Source: Verrucomicrobiales bacterium
GTDB taxonomy: Bacteria > Verrucomicrobiota > Verrucomicrobiia > Verrucomicrobiales > DEV007
Length of the DNA stretch: 6,673 nt
Direction of reading: 5' to 3'
Assembly (NCBI GenBank): GCA_007123695.1
Contig: SLGN01000592.1
Location: 1 to 6,673 of the forward strand
Below, piece after piece: positions 1 through 4,166 of this stretch (within the stretch, counting starts at the first letter, position 1; the number at the start of each line of letters is the position of its first letter). The notes under the pieces are model-generated. The model did not search any database. It saw only the letters and a program-made list of their open reading frames with translations, and was not told the origin of the DNA. The position numbers and the translations under genes are program-made.

Positions 1-487
1 CCGTCGCCGGATCCGGCGCCTCGGCGATGGCTTTGCGAAACACGATCTCGGCCGCTCCCTCGGCTCCCATGACGGCGATCTCGGCGGACGGCCATGCGAC
101 CACCCGGTCGGCCCCGAGGTCCTTCCCGCACATGGCCAAGTACGCGCCGCCATAGGCCTTGCGGAGGATCACCGTGAGTTTCGGCACGGTGGTGGCGGAA
201 TAGGCGAACAGCATCTTCGCCCCGTGGCGGATGATCCCGCCATGTTCCTGCTCGACGCCGGGTAGAAAGCCGGGCACGTCGACGAAGGTGACGAGGGGGA
301 TGTTGAAGGCGTTGCAGAAGCGGATGAACCGCGCCGCCTTGTCCGAGGCGTCGATGTCCAAGGCGCCGGCCAGCACGCAGGGCTGATTGGCGACGACGCC
401 GATGGAGTGGCCTTGGATGCGGCCGAAGCCGACAACGATGTTGGCGGCGAAGCCGGGCTGGATCTCCAGAAAATCCCTGTCATCGAC
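1..487 (-). other. C-terminal half of acyl-CoA (propionyl-CoA type) carboxylase beta subunit, fused and partial
   Basis: Residues 337-498 of the left-edge frame. They align by eye with the carboxyltransferase C-terminal domain of propionyl-CoA carboxylase beta chains: DFLEIQPGFAANIVVGFGRI, ANQPCVLAGALDIDASDKAA, FCNAFNIPLVTFVDVPGFLP, EQEHGGIIRHGAK, KAYGGAYLAM, AWPSAEIAVMGAEGA. This domain supplies half of the active site that moves a carboxyl group from biotin to acyl-CoA. The other half, the roughly 300-residue N-terminal domain, is not encoded upstream. About 40-60 further residues are expected beyond the left edge. Codon use and GC content resemble the rest of the window. Confidence 0.88.
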
Positions 488-1495
488 GCAGAGCGCGATC
501 CAGGAGCCCTGGTCGGCGCCGGGGACGGAATAGAGGAGTTCGACCTCGAAGCCCTCGGGCACCTTGATGCGCGACACGGGGGTGGCGACATTTTCGCCGA
601 CGGCAGGTCCGACGGCAGCCTGGCGCGGCGGGCCTGGAGACTTGCCCTTGCCCTTTGCTGCGGCTTGGGGGGCACCTTTGGAGGGGGCCTTCGGCGCGCC
701 CTTCGCTGGTCCCTTTCCCTTGGGACCCCCCTTCGGAGCGGGACGGACGATTTCCTGTGCATCGTTGGGCAGGTCGGCTTTGGAGAAGGGCACCAGCCCG
801 CCCTCGGGAAGAACCTTGAGCTTGACGTCCTTGATCTGGACGGTCATGGCCGGGCCCCGGTGGATTTGAAACGCGAGGATGCCCTCCAACGACCGGCGCT
901 CTCCGTCGTAGTCGTGTAGCTCGGCGGTGAGTTCTCCGTTGATTCGGTGCACGATCTTGTTGCCCTGGGCGACGATGGAATACTCGTGCCACTCCGAAAT
1001 GTCGACCACGACCGGGTCGCGCTCGCCCACGAGCCATTTTCTCCCGTCGGGGTCGGTCACGACGCTCTGGCCGTTCTGGGCGATGATCCCGCGTCCGCGC
1101 TCCTCGTAGAACATGGCGTTGTTGGCCGGGGCCGGATGGACGTCGCATTGGTAGCCTGCGACCGACCATCCGCCGATCTCGGGAAGCTCGAGGGACCGGT
1201 ATTGGATGCCGCTGTTGTTGTCGCCGATCACGCGGATGGTGGCGCGCAGCTCGAAATTCTTCAGAACGCCGCCGCGCCAGATCAGGAACTGGTTGTATTC
1301 GAGGTCCTCCGGCGATTCGGTGCGCCCGGTCAGGGCACCGTCCTCGACGGACCAGATTTTGGGACTCCCGTCCCATCCATCCAAATCCTTGCCGTTGAAG
1401 AGATCGACGAAGTCGTCTTGCGCTGCGGCAGGAGCGGAAACGAGGGCGGCAAGGGCCGCAAGGGCGAACGGAGGGAAACCAAGGGGGGATTTCAT
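1..1495 (-). CDS. Chimeric frame: exported DUF1080 / PVC-dehydrogenase start joined to acyl-CoA carboxylase beta C-terminal half (partial)
   Basis: An open frame of 498 codons starts at the ATG at 1495-1493 and leaves the left edge without a stop. Residues 1-25 are a signal peptide (Met-Lys, hydrophobic Ala/Leu core, APAAA before Gln-Asp). Residues 28-229 are a complete DUF1080 (3-keto-disaccharide hydrolase-like, LamG-type fold) domain, with DLFNGKDLDGW near the start and GDNNSGIQYRS in the middle. Residues 251-292 are a Lys/Gly/Pro/Ala linker. Residues 303-339 match the opening of PVC-type heme-binding dehydrogenases (VPEGFEVELLYSVP, then QGSW). From about 337 onward the sequence is the carboxyltransferase C-terminal half of a propionyl/acetyl-CoA carboxylase beta chain (DFLEIQPGFAANIVVGFGRI, VDVPGFLPGVEQEHGG, KAYGGAYLAM, AEIAVMGAEGA). 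I read the frame codon by codon through the join and found no stop or shift. The beta-subunit N-domain and the dehydrogenase propeller and cytochrome are absent. A carboxylase subunit is cytoplasmic, so exporting it makes little sense. The product is probably non-functional, or the join is artefactual. Confidence 0.85.
   Translation of the reverse strand, partial: MKSPLGFPPFALAALAALVSAPAAAQDDFVDLFNGKDLDGWDGSPKIWSVEDGALTGRTESPEDLEYNQFLIWRGGVLKNFELRATIRVIGDNNSGIQYRSLELPEIGGWSVAGYQCDVHPAPANNAMFYEERGRGIIAQNGQSVVTDPDGRKWLVGERDPVVVDISEWHEYSIVAQGNKIVHRINGELTAELHDYDGERRSLEGILAFQIHRGPAMTVQIKDVKLKVLPEGGLVPFSKADLPNDAQEIVRPAPKGGPKGKGPAKGAPKAPSKGAPQAAAKGKGKSPGPPRQAAVGPAVGENVATPVSRIKVPEGFEVELLYSVPGADQGSWIALCVDDRDFLEIQPGFAANIVVGFGRIQGHSIGVVANQPCVLAGALDIDASDKAARFIRFCNAFNIPLVTFVDVPGFLPGVEQEHGGIIRHGAKMLFAYSATTVPKLTVILRKAYGGAYLAMCGKDLGADRVVAWPSAEIAVMGAEGAAEIVFRKAIAEAPDPAT
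473..490 (-). other. Fusion junction within Cys-Val-Asp-Asp-Arg-Asp
   Basis: Codons 336-341 (TGC GTC GAT GAC AGG GAT). Upstream residues fit the dehydrogenase (SWIALCVDD) and downstream residues fit the carboxylase beta chain, which in family members reads VVDD/VVDE followed by R-[DE]-F-[LF]-E. The Val-Asp-Asp(-Arg) stretch could belong to either parent, so the exact breakpoint is hidden in up to about 12 bases of microhomology. The join is exactly in frame. Confidence 0.7.
479..589 (-). other. N-terminal stub of a PVC-type heme-binding dehydrogenase domain
   Basis: Residues 303-339 (VATPVSRIKVPEGFEVELLY, then SVPGADQGSWIALCVDD). From knowledge of the family, this segment opens a large domain with a beta-propeller and a C-terminal cytochrome c (CxxCH), and continues in intact members with a glycine-containing turn and a DQYGGLYR-like strand. 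Here the next residues are carboxylase sequence, so only the first ~37 residues of the domain remain. The assignment rests on recalled family sequence, not on an alignment. Confidence 0.7.
620..745 (-). other. Low-complexity Lys/Gly/Pro/Ala linker
   Basis: Residues 251-292 of the left-edge frame are nearly all Pro, Lys, Gly, Ala, Ser and Gln. There are nine lysines, spaced mostly every second to fourth residue in KG and PK steps. It separates the DUF1080 domain from the dehydrogenase start and is expected to be unfolded and strongly basic. Confidence 0.85.
809..1414 (-). other. DUF1080 domain (3-keto-disaccharide hydrolase-like)
   Basis: Residues 28-229 of the left-edge frame. The domain begins FVDLFNGKDLDGWDG, continues through SVEDGALTGR and the GDNNSGIQYRS core, and ends KDVKLKVLPEGG. 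Start and end motifs are both present and the length of about 200 residues is normal, so this domain looks intact. The family is an exported concanavalin-like fold. It is expanded in Planctomycetota and Verrucomicrobiota and is tied to hydrolysis of 3-keto-glycosides. Substrate cannot be told from the sequence. Confidence 0.88.
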
Positions 1496-1649
1496 GCAGT
1501 ACATTGGGTGCTTTTCCCCCGTTACGCACCTACGAAGTCGCGCGACTCGCGGCAAGAGTTGTGTCGGAATCGGTGGGCCGGTCTCACGCGTTGTTGGCTC
1601 AGGTGCCCGGCCCGGTGCTGGTGAGGGAGCGCGCTGGGGTGACGGCTCA

Positions 1650-1685
1650 TGCGAATTCTTGACGCGGCCGCGTCAAGAATTCGCA
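1650..1685. repeat. Perfect 36-bp palindrome, no loop
   Basis: The left arm TGCGAATTCTTGACGCGG (1650-1667) is the exact reverse complement of 1668-1685, with no spacer. The centre is GCGGCCGC (NotI recognition sequence) and each arm contains GAATTC (EcoRI). The next base pair outward (A1649/G1686) does not match. It lies in the 286-base gap between the hydrolase stop and the DUF1080 start and could extrude as a cruciform. No T-tract follows on either strand, so it is not a standard intrinsic terminator. Confidence 0.95.
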
Positions 1686-1691
1686 GAAGTT

Positions 1692-1715
1692 CCGAACTTG
1701 GGCGAAGAAGTTCGG
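1692..1715. repeat. Hairpin, 8-bp arms
   Basis: CCGAACTT (1692-1699) and AAGTTCGG (1708-1715) are perfect inverted repeats around an 8-base loop. An overlapping alternative pairing is AAGTT-CCG-AACTT at 1687-1699, so the segment could switch between two small stems. It adjoins the 36-bp palindrome. The rest of the 1496-1781 gap holds a 12-bp palindrome AGTCGCGCGACT (1536-1547) and a small CGGCA/TGCCG stem (1729-1743). I see no gene, and no promoter I would defend. Confidence 0.7.
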
Positions 1716-1765
1716 TTCGTGAGGTGGACGGCAAGAAGTGCCGAACGGGAGGCGACCCGGTTCTT

Positions 1766-1791
1766 GGATCGGAAACCCGGTCTACCGATCC
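1766..1791 (-). terminator. Possible weak terminator hairpin overlapping the hydrolase stop codon
   Basis: GGATCGG (1766-1772) pairs with CCGATCC (1785-1791) across a 12-base loop. The stem spans the last codons and the TAG (1784-1782) of the short hydrolase. There is no U-tract after it in the minus direction, so an intrinsic terminator is only a possibility. It may simply be one of several small inverted repeats in this gap. Confidence 0.3.
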
Positions 1792-2132
1792 TTGCCCAAA
1801 CTCGACAGAAACGCTTCCAGCGCCGCCGTTGCCGCATCGCCCTGCGTCCCGAGGTCCTTCGTCGAGACGAAGACGTATCCCTTTTCGTTGAAGTAGCGGG
1901 GCTTGACCTGCACGTCGTCCTTGTCGCCCACCTGCCATCCGCCCCCGTGGATCCAGAAGACCACCGGAAGCCCCGCCGCGTCCTCGGGGGCGAAGATGTC
2001 GAGAACGTGGCGCGGATGCCCGTCGTCGAGATAGGGGATGTTCTCCCTCGTGATCTGGGCGGTGGAGGAGGAGGCAAGTGCCATCAGGACGGAAAAGGGA
2101 ATTGAGGTTCCGGAGGCGGTGCGAGACTTCAT
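1782..2132 (-). CDS. Exported alpha/beta hydrolase (BD-FAE/esterase-like), internally deleted remnant
   Basis: 116 residues from the ATG at 2132-2130 to TAG. I chose this start, not the upstream in-frame ATG at 2168, because it begins a signal peptide (MKSR, then a hydrophobic stretch, then SSSTAQ). Residues 28-90 match the N-terminal part of alpha/beta hydrolases common in PVC bacteria: [17 protein letters not shown], then [10 protein letters not shown] (HGGGW at 62-66, the oxyanion-hole motif), then [15 protein letters not shown]. An intact member would continue with NYRLLP, a GHSAGA nucleophile elbow and the Asp/His region. Here residue 92 onward ([18 protein letters not shown]) instead resembles the extreme C-terminus of that family, after the catalytic His. 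About 150-200 residues appear missing, in frame, including the whole catalytic triad, so the protein should be inactive. Alternatively it is a genuine short protein of unknown role. Confidence 0.65.
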   Translation of the reverse strand: MKSRTASGTSIPFSVLMALASSSTAQITRENIPYLDDGHPRHVLDIFAPEDAAGLPVVFWIHGGGWQVGDKDDVQVKPRYFNEKGYVFVSTKDLGTQGDAATAALEAFLSSLGKDR

Positions 2133-2149
2133 GGAGGGCAGCAGACCAA

Positions 2150-2224
2150 ATCCCCGGGGCGAAGACAAGGGCGCGTCCGCCCCCTTCCACCATCGGCGGG
2201 ACGGATGGCAATCGCCCCGGGGAT
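2150..2224. repeat. 13-bp perfect inverted repeat flanking 49 bases
   Basis: ATCCCCGGGGCGA (2150-2162) is the exact reverse complement of TCGCCCCGGGGAT (2212-2224). Each arm itself contains the palindrome CCCCGGGG. The pair sits between the alkC stop and the short hydrolase start, beginning 18 bases upstream of that ATG. It could fold as a long stem in the hydrolase leader or serve as a two-site protein-binding element. Its role is unknown. Confidence 0.75.
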
Positions 2225-2260
2225 CGCGTCATCGCTTCGGTTTGACTCGCCACGAATTCT

Positions 2261-3358
2261 TCAATCCCCCAGCACGAACTCCCCCTCGGCGAGACGCTCG
2301 CCGTTGATCTGAAGTTCCACCTTGTGGCGGCCGGGATGGTGGCGCCGGGTGCTGAAGTCGCGGATGGTCTGCCGCTTTGCCAGCTTCACGGACTCGCCCG
2401 GGCCGAGTTCGAGCTCCTTCCACTTGAAAACTTTCTCCGAGGCGAGGCCGGACGGTCTTGCGTAGTGGACGAGGTAGTCGACGACAAGCCGCTGGGGCTT
2501 GGGCGAGGTAGAAACGAGCTCAAGGGCGAGGCCCAGCTCTTCGCCGAGGCGGATGCGGGCGGGCTCGACCCGGAAGGCATCGATGCGGACCCGCGCCGCC
2601 TCCCCCGCGCCGAGGAGGGCGAGGGCCGCGCGCTGGCCCTGCTTGACGAGGGTGCGAAGCCCGCGCCGGGCGATCCAGGCGCTTCGCGGGTCGTCTAGGT
2701 CCCATCGGCGCAAAGTGTCGAGGACGATTTCGGGATGGTCGCGGGAGATGTCGTTGAGGTGGTTGGCGACGGACTTGCGCACGTAGAGGCTGGGGTCGCT
2801 CCGCAGCGCCTCGAGGATGGAGAGGGCGGGGCGGGGATCTTCGATGAGCCCGGCGAGGCGGAAGGACCAGGGCAGGCGGGGGCGGCAGCCTTCGCTGGCG
2901 AGGCGGCGGACGTGTTCGTCGGGGTCTTCGGCCCATTCCCGCATCGTGGAGAGGGCGCGGGGGAGATCGTCCCGGAGAAACTCGCGCACGGCGAACTCGC
3001 TGCTGCCGTAGGGGGTGAGGAAGCGCAGCGCCGCCATCGATTCGTCGAAATGCCCGCGCCCATAGAGGCCGACGAAGTCGGGCGGGTAGACGGCTACGAA
3101 GGCGTGGCCGAGCTGCGGGGCGAGGCGGTGCAGGACATCGAGGGAATCGAGGTAGCCGAGGGGGAGGGCGGAGCGGGTGGCCTCGGTCATGCGCCGGAGC
3201 CGCTGCATCAGGGAGAGCTCGTCGAGTCCCTCGAGACCGAGGCGAAGGAAGCGGCGACGGTCGAAGCGGGGATGCAGTCCGGCGAGAAGCGACGCGACGG
3301 AGCGGAAGCGGGCCTCGTCGAACCAGTCCTTGAGCGCGGGGGCGGTTTCGCGGGGCAT
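2261..3358 (-). CDS. alkC: AlkC-type DNA alkylation repair glycosylase with C-terminal Ig-like domain
   Basis: 365 residues from the ATG at 3358-3356 (MPRETAPALKDWFDEARFRS). AlkC enzymes are HEAT-repeat glycosylases that excise positively charged lesions such as 3-methylcytosine and 3-methyladenine without flipping the base. Residues 1 to about 255 are helical HEAT-like repeats carrying family signatures YGSSEFAVREFL, SEGCRPRLPWS and YVRKSVANHLNDISRDHPEI. With this start, Glu121, Glu156 and Asp203 fall in these motifs, matching the catalytic positions I recall for Pseudomonas fluorescens AlkC. That supports both the identity and the start. An upstream in-frame ATG at 3394 overlaps the trpF stop and would add only a low-complexity MIHHSTTPPIRP, so I rejected it. 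Residues ~256-365 are beta-rich (VDYLVHYARP, KVFKWKELELGPGE, GRHKVELQINGERLAEGEF) and fit the Ig-like extension of the AlkC-beta subgroup. The gene follows trpF by 32 bases and looks full length and intact. Confidence 0.88.
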   Translation of the reverse strand: MPRETAPALKDWFDEARFRSVASLLAGLHPRFDRRRFLRLGLEGLDELSLMQRLRRMTEATRSALPLGYLDSLDVLHRLAPQLGHAFVAVYPPDFVGLYGRGHFDESMAALRFLTPYGSSEFAVREFLRDDLPRALSTMREWAEDPDEHVRRLASEGCRPRLPWSFRLAGLIEDPRPALSILEALRSDPSLYVRKSVANHLNDISRDHPEIVLDTLRRWDLDDPRSAWIARRGLRTLVKQGQRAALALLGAGEAARVRIDAFRVEPARIRLGEELGLALELVSTSPKPQRLVVDYLVHYARPSGLASEKVFKWKELELGPGESVKLAKRQTIRDFSTRRHHPGRHKVELQINGERLAEGEFVLGD

Positions 3359-3370
3359 GGGACGGATGGG

Positions 3371-3390
3371 TGGAGTGGTGGAGTGGTGGA
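3371..3390. repeat. Short tandem repeat between trpF and alkC
   Basis: Two and a half copies of the 8-bp unit TGGAGTGG fill the gap between the trpF stop and the alkC start. On the transcribed strand this is a CCACTCCA-type pyrimidine-rich run upstream of the ATG. It could slip in copy number, but nothing shows that it does. Confidence 0.7.
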
Positions 3391-4074
3391 TCACTTCATC
3401 GTTCCATCGATCCGCACCGCCTCGAGGAAGCGCCGCATTTTTTCAGGATCCTTGTGTCCGGGGGTTGATTCGACGCCGCTGGCGACATCGACGGCGGCGG
3501 GGCGCACTTGACGGATCGCCGAGGCGACGTTTTCGGGAAGGAGACCTCCGGCGAGGACGATCTGGCGCTCGGGCCAGCGTGTCACGGCCTCGGCTCCGAG
3601 CGCCCAGTCCATCGTCGCGCCGGTGCCGCCATAGTCGCCGGGGGCGTAGGCGTCGAGGAGCAGGGTGGGGGAGTCGTAGGTCGCGGCCGCGTCGAGACTG
3701 GCCCGGTCGCGGATGCCGAGGGCCTTGAAGACGGGCCAACCCTGTTGGGCGAGGGACCGGACCCTGTTTGGTGGCTCGTCGCCGTGGAGCTGGATCCAGT
3801 CGATGACGCCGCTGTCGAGGAGGTGCTTCAACTCGTCGTCGTCGGCGTTGACGGTGACGGCGACCCGAGGAACGGCGCCCCCGAGCTCGCGCAGCCAGGG
3901 CGTGGCCTCGGCGAGGGGGACGTAGCGCTTCGAGCCGGGCCAGAAGTTGATCCCGAGCGCGTCAGCCCCGGCCTCGACGGCGGCAGCGGCTTCGTCGCCG
4001 CGGGTGAACCCGCAGATCTTGGCCGCGACCCGCCCGAGGTCGGGGGGGAAGAGCAAGCGGGTCGGAGAATCCAT
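3391..4074 (-). CDS. trpF: Phosphoribosylanthranilate isomerase
   Basis: 227 residues, ATG at 4074-4072 to TGA. The enzyme performs the Amadori rearrangement of N-(5-phosphoribosyl)anthranilate to the deoxyribulose phosphate in cytoplasmic tryptophan synthesis. The (beta/alpha)8 barrel signatures appear in order: KICGFTRGDEA with the catalytic Cys21, GINFWPGSKRYV, WIQLHGDE, VFKALGIRD, LLLDAYAPGDYGGTG with the catalytic Asp141, IVLAGGLLPENV and AVDVASGVESTPGHKD for phosphate binding, ending FLEAVRIDGTMK. Length is normal for the family (about 200-230). The frame stays open far upstream, but only this Met precedes the first beta-strand sensibly; the extension is high-GC shadow over the aminotransferase. 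No other trp gene is nearby. It is followed after 32 bases by alkC, so the two probably share a transcript. Confidence 0.95.
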   Translation of the reverse strand: MDSPTRLLFPPDLGRVAAKICGFTRGDEAAAAVEAGADALGINFWPGSKRYVPLAEATPWLRELGGAVPRVAVTVNADDDELKHLLDSGVIDWIQLHGDEPPNRVRSLAQQGWPVFKALGIRDRASLDAAATYDSPTLLLDAYAPGDYGGTGATMDWALGAEAVTRWPERQIVLAGGLLPENVASAIRQVRPAAVDVASGVESTPGHKDPEKMRRFLEAVRIDGTMK

Positions 4075-4142
4075 GGGGTAGGAGGAGGGTGGAAGGAGCG
4101 GGGAGCGGCGCCGGCTTCTTCCGCGTCCCACCCATCGAATGC

Positions 4143-4159
4143 ATGGGCTGGAAGCCCAT
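4143..4159. repeat. REP-like palindrome between aminotransferase and trpF
   Basis: ATGGGCT-GGA-AGCCCAT is a perfect 7-bp stem with a 3-base loop, 7 bases past the aminotransferase stop. On the minus strand the context is GGAATGGGCTTCCAGCCCAT. I recall very similar stems as interspersed repeats in PVC genomes, where they give spurious 'MGFQPM' peptides. There is no T-tract, so it is more likely a REP-type element or RNA 3'-end stabiliser than a classical terminator. Confidence 0.6.
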
Positions 4160-4166
4160 TCCACCC

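Noticed and set aside
480..1529. A 349-codon minus-strand frame overlapping the DUF1080 gene in another phase
   Set aside because: Extremely Arg/Pro/Gly-rich and without motifs. The overlapping frame from 1495 encodes the recognisable DUF1080 domain.
1496..1560. TTGCCG/TAGGTG pair upstream of the DUF1080 gene as a promoter
   Set aside because: Spacing of 17 is right, but the -10 box hardly matches and the region is GC-rich, so it is too weak to annotate.
1650..1685. The 36-bp palindrome as an intrinsic terminator
   Set aside because: No T-tract on either side and no loop. The arms meet at the centre.
2133..2168. ATG at 2168 as the start of the short hydrolase
   Set aside because: It would put 12 extra residues before a good Met-Lys-Ser-Arg signal peptide that starts at 2132.
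3359..3394. ATG at 3394 as the alkC start, overlapping the trpF stop
   Set aside because: It adds only MIHHSTTPPIRP, encoded by the 8-bp tandem repeat. The ATG at 3358 places the catalytic residues at the expected numbering.
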